From: Phenylobacterium sp.
Lineage (GTDB): Bacteria; Pseudomonadota; Alphaproteobacteria; Caulobacterales; Caulobacteraceae
Direction of reading: 5' to 3'
DNA length: 64,000 bases
Assembly (NCBI GenBank): GCA_018001015.1
Contig: JAGNIV010000001.1
Coordinates: 372,001-436,000, forward strand
Below the pieces are notes generated by a model. It was not told where the DNA came from, did no database searches, and worked only from the letters and a program-made list of their open reading frames with translations. The number at the start of each line of letters is the position of its first letter. The first letter of the stretch is position 1. Of this stretch, positions 17,879 to 25,164 are shown in pieces. Made by a program: the position numbers and the translations under genes.

Positions 17879-18565
17879 CTAGTCTCCAGCCAAGCCGCAA
17901 GGCTCCCAACCAGCTGGCGCCGCGGCAGGCTGCGAGATCAGCACGCCCCCCAGAAACGCCTCCACGCCTTGAGCGAGCACGGCCTCGACATCGTGTTCCG
18001 GGGCGCCGGCCGGGACGAAGGTCTCGCGCCAGATCAGCAGGGTGATCAGCGGGGCGATGGCCTGCAGGGCGAAGGCGTGCGGATCGCCCTGGCGCACCTC
18101 CCCTTCGGCCTGCGCCCTGATAATCGCGGCCGTGATCACCTCAAGGATTGGGCCAAGCAGCTCCCGATACCAGATGCGGCTGAGTTCAGGAAAATTATGC
18201 GCCTCGGCGATGACCATCTTCAGCACGCCGCCCAAGGCGCTGTTGACGGCGATCTCCGCCATCGGACGGACCACGCCTCTCAGCAGCACGGCGAGCGAAG
18301 ATGTCGGCGCGATGCTGCGGGCCCGCAGCGCCTCCACGTGCGGCGCCATTGTCTTGACGACCACCGCCTGGAACATCGCTTCCTTGCTGTCGAAATGCCG
18401 ATAGACCGAACCGCGTGATCGGAGGCCAACCCTCTGTGCGACGTCGGCGATTCGGGTCGCGGCGAAGCCCTTAGCCGCGAATTCCGCCGCGGCCGCCGCG
18501 AAGAGCTCGTTGGGCCGGTGTGGCTTTGTGCGTCTCGGCCGTCGGACGGCGCGCACCTCGTTCAA
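17879..18565 (-). CDS. TetR/AcrR-family transcriptional regulator (cargo)
   Basis: 228 residues. The N-terminal HTH (ELFAAAAAEFAAKGFAATRIADVAQRVGLRSRGSVYRHFDSKEAMF) at about residues 20-65 is typical; the C-terminal domain with ALGGVLKMVIAEAHNFPEL resembles the TetR_C family of lipid/hydrocarbon-responsive repressors. It lies just downstream of the second CYP153 gene, facing the same way, and is a candidate regulator of the repeated TTCGAA sites at 20137-20171 (inference). The 171 bp upstream (18566-18736) hold no other feature I can see. Confidence 0.9.
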   Translation of the reverse strand: MNEVRAVRRPRRTKPHRPNELFAAAAAEFAAKGFAATRIADVAQRVGLRSRGSVYRHFDSKEAMFQAVVVKTMAPHVEALRARSIAPTSSLAVLLRGVVRPMAEIAVNSALGGVLKMVIAEAHNFPELSRIWYRELLGPILEVITAAIIRAQAEGEVRQGDPHAFALQAIAPLITLLIWRETFVPAGAPEHDVEAVLAQGVEAFLGGVLISQPAAAPAGWEPCGLAGD

Positions 18566-18736
18566 GCTGGAACTCCAAAATCGCGGAAGGACTCGCCAGA
18601 TGTCGAAGGCGCAGGAGGCGTTGGCTTCCCGCGCCCCGTCGCAAGGCGAAACGATCCGATGACCGCCGCGGCGAGGCAGATCCTCAGCCGCGGCTCGAGC
18701 GCGATCTAGCGTCGAGGAACGCTAGGGGCTCGCAGA

Positions 18737-20014
18737 CTAGGCGCGGGCCGGAATGATGACCTGCATCGACTCATACCCCTTCACGAACGACGAGTAGGTT
18801 CGCACGGGCTCGGACACGACCTTGATCTCTGGGAAGCGCTTGAGAATCTCTTCCCAGATCACCCGCAGCTGCAGTTCAGCCAACCGATTGCCGACGCAAC
18901 GGTGGATCCCGAAGCCGAAGGAGAGGTGGTTCCGAGGCCGCTCACGATCGATGATGTAGGCGTTCGGGTTCTCGATGACCTCTTCGTCACGGTTGCCCGA
19001 GACGTACCACATGACCACCTTATCGCCCTTCTTAATGGTTTTGCCGCCGAGCTCGAAGTCCTCGAGCGCCGTCCGGCGCATGTGGGCCAAGGGTGTCTGC
19101 CAGCGGATGGTCTCCGACACCATCGAGGGGATCAGGGACGGGTTGTCGCGCAGCTTCTGGTACTGGTCGGGGTTTTGGTTCAAGGCCAGGACCGACCCGC
19201 TGATGGTGTTGCGCGTGGTGTCGTTGCCGCCAACAGTAAGCAGGACGATGTTCCCGAAATACTCCCGCGGCTCCATGTCCCGCGTGTCGGGGCCATGGGC
19301 GAGCATGGAGATCAGGTCGCCGGCCGGCGGGGCGTTGACCCGCTGGTTCCACAGCTCGGTGAAGTACGCGTGGTACTCCATGAAGATCTGCGCCTTCTGC
19401 TCGATGGTGTCGATCAGGGGGCTCTTTCCCGGGATCGCGGTCGCGACGTCCGACCAATAGGTCAGCTTGCGACGGTCCTCCTGGGGCATGTCGAACAGGG
19501 TGGCGAGGGTCATCGCCGTCAGTTCCATCGAGACCTTGTCGACCCAGTCGAACTCCACGCCGATCGGCAGTTCGTCCAGGATCTTGGCGGCGCGTTTGCG
19601 GATCAGCGGCTCGAGAATCTGCAGGTTCATGGGCGAGACGGCCGGACTGACCGTCTTGCGCTGCACGTCGTGCTTGGGCGGGTCCATGGCGATGAACATC
19701 GGCAGCGGACCGAGCGCGTTGCTGTCTTGGCTGGCGATGCCGATGCCGCCCTCCGAGGAAAACACCTGATGGTTCGTGTCGACCGTCATGATGTCGTTAT
19801 ACTTGGTGATCGACCAGTACGGGCCGTACTCGCTGTCGGGCGTATAATGCACGGGGTCCTCCTTGCGGAGGCGCTCAAGAACCGGCCAGTGAGAGTCGGT
19901 CCGAAAGAGCGTCGGATCTCCCGGATGCAGCGCCTCGAGAGGCGTGGAATAGGCGTGATCACGCGCCTCCTTGGCCCGCGCCGCTTGGCTCAGATCAACA
20001 TTACCGTCGCTCAT
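18737..20014 (-). CDS. CYP153-family cytochrome P450, second copy (cargo)
   Basis: 425 residues from ATG 20014 (MSDGNVDLSQAARAKEARDH), with GGGAG upstream; a longer reading to 20134 runs into the operator region. It carries the same CYP153 signatures as the first copy: GGNDTTRN, SETIRWQTPLAHM, VVMWYVSGNRDE, heme loop FGFGIHRCVGN with the cysteine at C373, and FVKGYES. The two proteins are clearly paralogous but diverged, especially in the substrate-recognition regions of the N-terminal half, so their substrates may differ. No ferredoxin is adjacent. Confidence 0.93.
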   Translation of the reverse strand: MSDGNVDLSQAARAKEARDHAYSTPLEALHPGDPTLFRTDSHWPVLERLRKEDPVHYTPDSEYGPYWSITKYNDIMTVDTNHQVFSSEGGIGIASQDSNALGPLPMFIAMDPPKHDVQRKTVSPAVSPMNLQILEPLIRKRAAKILDELPIGVEFDWVDKVSMELTAMTLATLFDMPQEDRRKLTYWSDVATAIPGKSPLIDTIEQKAQIFMEYHAYFTELWNQRVNAPPAGDLISMLAHGPDTRDMEPREYFGNIVLLTVGGNDTTRNTISGSVLALNQNPDQYQKLRDNPSLIPSMVSETIRWQTPLAHMRRTALEDFELGGKTIKKGDKVVMWYVSGNRDEEVIENPNAYIIDRERPRNHLSFGFGIHRCVGNRLAELQLRVIWEEILKRFPEIKVVSEPVRTYSSFVKGYESMQVIIPARA

Positions 20015-20136
20015 CTTTGTCTCCCTTCCCGGTTGGCCCGGCCCCCAAGGATGCTCGCGCGCGCGAGCGCGTCTTTCAGCGCCCTCACGGGTCGCGTCAA
20101 GGAACACCATGCGCAGGATGAATATACGGGTCAATA

Positions 20137-20171
20137 TTCGAATCGTGTTCGAACTTCGAACATTGTTCGAA
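20137..20171. promoter_or_regulatory. Four TTCGAA sites forming two operator-like dyads before the second CYP153
   Basis: TTCGAA occurs at 20137, 20148, 20155 and 20166, i.e. spaced 11, 7 and 11 nt. The pairs read TTCGAATCGTGTTCGAA (20137-20153) and TTCGAACATTGTTCGAA (20155-20171); the latter contains the same perfect dyad TCGAAC-N3-GTTCGA seen at 3157-3173. It lies 123-157 bp upstream of the CYP153 start. Two adjacent dyads suggest cooperative binding of a dimeric regulator. The rest of the 351-bp gap 20015-20365 shows no gene. Confidence 0.65.
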
Positions 20172-20365
20172 GCGTCGCCACATTAAGACAAGCGCCGGAC
20201 CTGAGCATGAATAATCGAGATCGACGCACTCCAGGGTGAGCACGGTTGCTTCTGCAGCATCGACGATGAGCGCGCAAGTACACGCGAGCGCAGCTTGATG
20301 AGCTGCGCGAGAACCATCTTTTCAAGACCGCCGCCGCAACTGCGACCAGGCGGACCGGTGGCCGA

Positions 20366-20854
20366 TCAGCTGATCGGCTCTCCCCGGCGGAAGGCTTCCA
20401 TCCGCGGTTGATGGAAGGCGTTCGTCACGTCACTGCGTGGCGTCAGATTCGCGAAGCGGTAGATCTCAGCGATCAGCTCCTGCCAGGCGCTCTCCAGATC
20501 CGACGTCCAGTCGGACCCGAGGCCGACCCGAACCGCGTCGCGCACCACGTCGAAGAAGGTGACGAACACTTCCCGGGGCACGTCGTACCCCTCATGGGTC
20601 ACCATTTCCGTGCCGATCATATGGTCGGCGTAGCGTCGCTCGCCGACGAAATCCAAAATGGCGCCGAAGGTCCGCGAGAGCATCTCGCCCTTGATGGCGT
20701 CGTTGGTGTCGCGCCAGAAGTAGGGTTTCATCTCCGGTTGCAGCTCGAACAAGCGCTCATAGACCAGCGCCGTCGGGTCCTCGCAAAGTTCCGCGAGGCG
20801 TTCGAGACTGTGTTCGATCTCCGCTGCACGCGGAAAGGCCGGACCGGTGGACAT
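20366..20854 (-). CDS. Globin-fold protein
   Basis: 162 residues from ATG 20854 (AGGGG upstream). An all-helical sequence with LAELCEDPTALVYERLFELQPEMKPYFW near the N-terminus and VRVGLGSDWTSDLESAWQELIAEIYRF near the C-terminus follows the pattern of single-domain globins (helix B/C with the PEMKPYF turn, helix G/H with W..L). The proximal histidine is not certain: H94 in ADHMIGTEMVTHEGYDV or a nearby residue. Role unknown; it sits in a cargo block with a heme enzyme and a heme-related HtaA protein, so oxygen/heme handling for the P450 is plausible. Confidence 0.7.
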   Translation of the reverse strand: MSTGPAFPRAAEIEHSLERLAELCEDPTALVYERLFELQPEMKPYFWRDTNDAIKGEMLSRTFGAILDFVGERRYADHMIGTEMVTHEGYDVPREVFVTFFDVVRDAVRVGLGSDWTSDLESAWQELIAEIYRFANLTPRSDVTNAFHQPRMEAFRRGEPIS

Positions 20855-21163
20855 CAGAAAATCCCCTCGCGAAGCTGCGTCGCTATAGATGTGTTCGATC
20901 GGCGGAAAGCGGCCATCGCCGAACTCGAGCGGGCGCGAACGATAAGGTTGAAGGTCACGGCGAGGGCGCCCTGACGATGGGCGGCGTCACCCCGCCTCGC
21001 CCCTCGGCGATCCCTGTCGCCTGCAACTGCAGCGTCATTCGGACCTCCCAATGTCCGGACATGGCTAGCCTCACCGGGCCTTGTCGAAAGCCTATGCAGG
21101 ATTTGAACATCTCGAAATCCACGATATGGGAAATCACAATATAGCTGCAGGTTATGGTTCGAG

Positions 21164-22153
21164 ATGACACGCGCCCCCCCCTCGGCCGCCAGCGGCGAGC
21201 CCACCCCAGACCTGCAACCGGCGATGGCGCAGCGCCTTCGGCGCATAAATCTCGACCTGCTGCCCGTCCTCCACACCCTGCTCCATACCCGAAGCGTCAC
21301 CGCGAGCGCCCGGGCGCTGGGGGTCACCCAGCCTGCGGTGAGCAAAGCCTTGCGTCAGTTGCGCGAGGTTTTTGACGACGATCTGATCCTCTCGCGTGGA
21401 AGCGAGGCTCGGCTCTCGGAACGGGGGCGGTCCCTCGTGAGGCCGCTCGCCGCGCTGCTCGGCGACCTGGACCTGCTCCTGGAGCCGCCTCGGCCGTTCG
21501 ATCCGCAAACCGAGCACCTGCGGATCGTCTTCAAGACCGCGGACTATGTCAGCGTGCTCCTGGCGCCGAAGCTGGCCAAGATCTGCGCAGCCGAGGCGCC
21601 GCACGTGGAGTTGTTGTTCCTCGAACCCGCGGGCGCAGGGTTCGACAACCCCGATCAGGTAGACTTTTCCATCGTGCCGCGCCCGGTCGGTCAAACCTTC
21701 GGCAAGCGCATCGAGCACATGGCGCTCTGGAGCGACGACATGGCGTGCATCGCGTCAAGCCGTGACACCCGGTGGGGCGACGTCATCACCCCTGCGGAAT
21801 TCCGTCTGGCGCGGCAGGTGGTCTACCAGGTCGGCGAACGGAGCGCCTTGGCGCGAGCCGGGCTCATCCAGCCCACCTCGGTGCTCGAAGTGGCCCCCGT
21901 CTGCGAGGTGCCGAACTTCCTGGTGATCGGCGCGATCGTCGAGGAGGCCGAATGCCTGGCCCTGGTGCCGCGGAAGCTCGCACAAGAACTCAAGCGCTCA
22001 CGCGATATCCGCATTCTTGAGATCGACTTCCCGAACCGGCGACTGGACATCGACGCCTTCTGGACGACGCAGGCCGGCGCCAAACGCGGGCATGCCTGGT
22101 TCCGCACCCTGCTCGCGCGGGTTGCCCAGCAGATGGCCGGGGTCGCCGACTAG
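21164..22153 (+). CDS. LysR-family transcriptional regulator (cargo)
   Basis: 329 residues. The N-terminal winged HTH is clear (LDLLPVLHTLLHTRSVTASARALGVTQPAVSKALRQLREVFDDDLILSRG, roughly residues 24-75), and the substrate-binding domain resembles the NodD/LinR type (PQTEHLRIVFKTADYVSVLLAPKL). It is divergent from the globin gene and upstream of the HtaA-domain gene, so either may be its target. The 310-bp upstream gap (20855-21163) is AT-richer near 21100-21160 and likely holds the divergent promoters. Confidence 0.9.
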   Translation: MTRAPPSAASGEPTPDLQPAMAQRLRRINLDLLPVLHTLLHTRSVTASARALGVTQPAVSKALRQLREVFDDDLILSRGSEARLSERGRSLVRPLAALLGDLDLLLEPPRPFDPQTEHLRIVFKTADYVSVLLAPKLAKICAAEAPHVELLFLEPAGAGFDNPDQVDFSIVPRPVGQTFGKRIEHMALWSDDMACIASSRDTRWGDVITPAEFRLARQVVYQVGERSALARAGLIQPTSVLEVAPVCEVPNFLVIGAIVEEAECLALVPRKLAQELKRSRDIRILEIDFPNRRLDIDAFWTTQAGAKRGHAWFRTLLARVAQQMAGVAD

Positions 22154-22273
22154 CGGCCAGCGAGCATTTCGAATGTGAACAGCAAGAAGGCTATGGCCGA
22201 ACAGGATTCGAAGCGCCCAAACTCTCGCTTCGCAGCGTCGGCGGCGATCGCGATGCGCTGGTGGAGAAGAGCC

Positions 22274-22765
22274 ATGAGTGAGCCGCGTGGGGGGTGGGTT
22301 TCGACCCTGGACTGGGGTGTGAAACAGACCTTCCGCAGCTATGTGCACGGCGTTGGCGGCGCCATTCTGGCGCGCGGCGGCGCGACCCGAAGCGGCGACG
22401 GCGGCTTCACCTTCCTGGCGGAGGAAGACTCGAGCCTGCGGCGCGACGCGGATGGGACGCTGGTGGGGCTCGGCCGCTTCCGAGGCGAAGTCACTTTCGA
22501 AGGACATGGCGGCATACTCGCCGTTCGGCTCGCCGATCCGATCATCGAGATCACCCCGGACGCCGCGGTGATGTCCGTCGCCGAAGACCTGGAACGTCGC
22601 CGCCGGATCGTGATCGCGCACCTCGACATTGGCGCGGCGGGCTGGGACGACGAGGGCCTGGTCAGCGTCCCCGCGATCCTGACTCTCGAAGGCAGCCAGC
22701 TGCTCGGCGACCATTATCCGATCCGCACCCCGCTCGATCCCCTGCGCCTGAGGGTCGAGGCCTAG
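22274..22765 (+). CDS. HtaA-domain (heme-transport-associated) protein
   Basis: 163 residues from ATG 22274; the frame is open to 22175 but that extension is not domain sequence. It shows the HtaA pattern: LDWGVKQTFRSYVHGVGG, a glycine-rich FTFLAEEDSSL, GRFRGEVTFEGHGGILAVRLADPIIEI, then ILTLEGSQLLG. In Corynebacterium HtaA domains bind heme; single-domain proteins without signal or anchor, like this one, also occur in Proteobacteria with unknown roles. There is no signal peptide, so it should be cytoplasmic. Its end overlaps the convergent CopG gene by 4 nt. Neighbouring globin and P450 genes support a heme-linked role (inference). Confidence 0.75.
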   Translation: MSEPRGGWVSTLDWGVKQTFRSYVHGVGGAILARGGATRSGDGGFTFLAEEDSSLRRDADGTLVGLGRFRGEVTFEGHGGILAVRLADPIIEITPDAAVMSVAEDLERRRRIVIAHLDIGAAGWDDEGLVSVPAILTLEGSQLLGDHYPIRTPLDPLRLRVEA

Positions 22766-23205
22766 GCTCCTTCGTCGCGATCGCGGGGAGCCGCTGAAGA
22801 CGGCGCGTCCGGCGACAGACCGTCGACGAACCGCCCCCCCTTGGCCAAGCGGCGACCCAGGGCGACGACAAAGCCATCGTATCGCGATTGTCCCTTGGCG
22901 CGGGCCGCGGCCTGGGCCGATTCCGGCAGGGTCGGCGTGGTGGTCAGCCAGAAGCGGATGAAGAGGGCGAGCATCTCGATCACGATGGCGAGGTTCCGGT
23001 CGGCGCGCTCGGCCGTGCGGTTCTGGTGATCGAGACGGCGGATCAGGGCCGCGTCCGGTCGCTCGACGGCATCGGGCGCCAGGAAGGCCGAGATCGCCGC
23101 CTCGGCCACCAGCGACTTCGATTTCCGGTGCTCAAGGGCGAACCGTTCAAGGGCGCGCAGCAGGGTCGGCTCGAGATAGACCGAAAGGCGGGACTTGGCG
23201 CTCAC
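22762..23205 (-). CDS. CopG-like ribbon-helix-helix transfer protein upstream of traG
   Basis: 147 residues. The N-terminal RLSVYLEPTLLRALERFALEHRKSKSLVAEAAISAFL is a ribbon-helix-helix DNA-binding motif; the rest contains a hydrophobic stretch (NLAIVIEMLALFIRFWLTTTP). CopG-type genes paired with traG are standard in Trb-type elements and probably act as accessory oriT-binding proteins or regulators. Its stop overlaps the end of the HtaA gene and its own reading overlaps traG by 4 nt. Confidence 0.82.
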   Translation of the reverse strand: MSAKSRLSVYLEPTLLRALERFALEHRKSKSLVAEAAISAFLAPDAVERPDAALIRRLDHQNRTAERADRNLAIVIEMLALFIRFWLTTTPTLPESAQAAARAKGQSRYDGFVVALGRRLAKGGRFVDGLSPDAPSSAAPRDRDEGA

Positions 23206-25154
23206 AGGTCCACCCCGTCGTCGGGGTCCAGCGCGGCCTGCCGGGCGATTTGCCCGAACCCGGCCTGGAACGTACCGGCTCCGCCAAGGTCGTCCTCCTG
23301 ATCGAGGTCGATGAACTCGAACTCGCCTTCGACCTGGGTCTCGGGAGCCTCCTGCGGAAGGTCAGGTTCGCGCCGCAAGCCGCCGTCATCGGCGAGCGGG
23401 CGCCGGGGTGGGCCGACGGGCGGGACCGCGCCGATTGGGGCGCGGCCCGACCAGTCGTCGGACCGTGGCGGCCCGGGCGTCGAGCCCGCTGCGGCGGCGA
23501 TACGCGCCTGGAGCTCGCGGTCCCGGTAGTAGAGGATCTTGCGCGCCCGGATCGGCGGCGTCCCGGCCACCAGCACCAGTTCCTCCTCTGGCGGGAGTTG
23601 CATCACCTCGCCAGGCGTCAGCAGCGCTCGCGCGGTTTCCTGGCGCGAGACCATCAGGTGCCCCAGCCAAGGCGAGAGCCGGTGGCCGGCATAGTTCTTC
23701 ATGGCGCGCAATTCGGTGGCGGTGCCGAGCGCGTCTGAGACGCGGCGCGCGGTCCGCTCGTCATTGGTGGCGAAGCATATGCGCACATGACAGTTGTCGA
23801 GGATGGCGTTGTTGGCGCCGTAGGCCTTCTCGATCTGATTGAGGGACTGGGCGATGAGCACGGCCTTGAGGCCATAGCCGGCCATGAAGGCCAAGGCGCT
23901 TTCGAAGAAGTCCAGACGCCCGAGGGCCGGAAACTCGTCGAGCATCAATAACAGCCGCTGACGATGGGCGCCGGCCTTGAGGTCTTCGGTCAGCCGCCGC
24001 CCGATCTGGTTGAGGATCAAGCGCATGAGCGGCTTGGTCCGACTGATGTCGGAGGGCGGCACAACCAGATAGAGGCTGACGGGCCTTTCCCCGTCGACCA
24101 GATCGGCGATCCGCCAGTCGCATCGCGCCGTGACCTTGGCCACCACCGGGTCGCGATAGAGCCCCAGGAAGGACATTGCAGTCGACAGCACGCCTGAGCG
24201 CTCGTTCTCGCTCTTGTTCAGCAACTCCCGCGCCGCCGAGGCCACGACCGGATGGGGTCGATCACCGAGGTGCGGTGTGGCGAGCATCGCGTGCAGGGTC
24301 GTCTCGATCGGTCGCTTGGGATCTGACAGGAACGCCGCGACGCCGGAGAGGGTCTTGTTCTCCTCGGCGTAGAGCACGTGCAGGATGGCGCCCACCAGCA
24401 GACTGTGGCTGGTCTTCTCCCAATGCGATCTCCGCTCCAGGGCGCCTTCTGGGTCCACCAGCACGTCGGCGACGTTCTGGACGTCACGCACCTCGCTGTC
24501 GCCGCGCCGCACTTCCAGCAACGGATTGTAGGCGGCGCTCTCGGCGTTGGTCGGATCAAACTTCAGCACCCGCCCGACCGAGGCGCGGCATCCCGATGTC
24601 AAGGTCCAGTTCTCGCCCTTGATATCGTGGACGATCACCGAGCCTGGCCAGGTGAGCAGCGTCGGGATCACCAGACCGACGCCCTTGCCGCTTCGGGTCG
24701 GTGCGAAACATAGGACATGTTCGGGTCCATCGTGGCGCAGGTATCGTCCGGCCAGTTCGCCCAGCATCACGCCGCGGCCGGTCAGCAAACCCGCCTTCCT
24801 GACGTCTCGCTGCAGCGCCCACCTGGCCGAGCCGTAGGTGGTGACGTCGTGCGCCTCCCGGGCGCGCCACACGGACAGCAGCAATGAGACGATGACAGAC
24901 GCCACCCCGCCGCTGACGGCGATGCCGGCGCCTTCGACAAAGACCTGGGGGGCGTAGGCCTCGAACGCGAACCACCACCAGAAGAAGGCCGGGGGCGGAT
25001 AGACCGGCCAACCCTCGACCCTAAACCAGGGCGCCCCCAGTCCAGGGTCGAACCCCAGGCGCCAAGCCGTCCATTCCGTCGCCGCCCAAGTGGTCGCCAA
25101 CACGATCAGTCCCACCAGCGCGAGCTGGCCCCACATCACCTTGGTTCCCGACAT
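23202..25154 (-). CDS. traG: Conjugal transfer coupling protein TraG (VirD4-like)
   Basis: 650 residues. N-terminal membrane segments (LALVGLIVLATTWAATEW; AGIAVSGGVASVIVSLLLSV), then the ATPase with Walker A APTRSGKGVGLVIPTLL (about residue 150) and Walker B LLLMLDEFPALGRL (about residue 400), and GANNAILDNCHVRICFATND. The coupling protein brings the relaxase-DNA complex to the Trb channel. The C-terminal 90 residues are acidic and variable. It is followed 10 nt later by the relaxase gene's stop-side neighbour, i.e. relaxase and traG are consecutive in one operon with relaxase first. Confidence 0.96.
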   Translation of the reverse strand: MSGTKVMWGQLALVGLIVLATTWAATEWTAWRLGFDPGLGAPWFRVEGWPVYPPPAFFWWWFAFEAYAPQVFVEGAGIAVSGGVASVIVSLLLSVWRAREAHDVTTYGSARWALQRDVRKAGLLTGRGVMLGELAGRYLRHDGPEHVLCFAPTRSGKGVGLVIPTLLTWPGSVIVHDIKGENWTLTSGCRASVGRVLKFDPTNAESAAYNPLLEVRRGDSEVRDVQNVADVLVDPEGALERRSHWEKTSHSLLVGAILHVLYAEENKTLSGVAAFLSDPKRPIETTLHAMLATPHLGDRPHPVVASAARELLNKSENERSGVLSTAMSFLGLYRDPVVAKVTARCDWRIADLVDGERPVSLYLVVPPSDISRTKPLMRLILNQIGRRLTEDLKAGAHRQRLLLMLDEFPALGRLDFFESALAFMAGYGLKAVLIAQSLNQIEKAYGANNAILDNCHVRICFATNDERTARRVSDALGTATELRAMKNYAGHRLSPWLGHLMVSRQETARALLTPGEVMQLPPEEELVLVAGTPPIRARKILYYRDRELQARIAAAAGSTPGPPRSDDWSGRAPIGAVPPVGPPRRPLADDGGLRREPDLPQEAPETQVEGEFEFIDLDQEDDLGGAGTFQAGFGQIARQAALDPDDGVDL

Positions 25155-25164
25155 CTCAACCTCC

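Noticed and set aside
18902-20239. Plus-strand frame opposite the second CYP153
   Set aside because: Shadow frame, no motif; the CYP153 reading is unmistakable.
20131-20325. Short minus-strand frame (64 codons) in the operator region upstream of the second CYP153
   Set aside because: Arg/Ser-rich, without a ribosome site or family pattern; it lies across the TTCGAA repeats.
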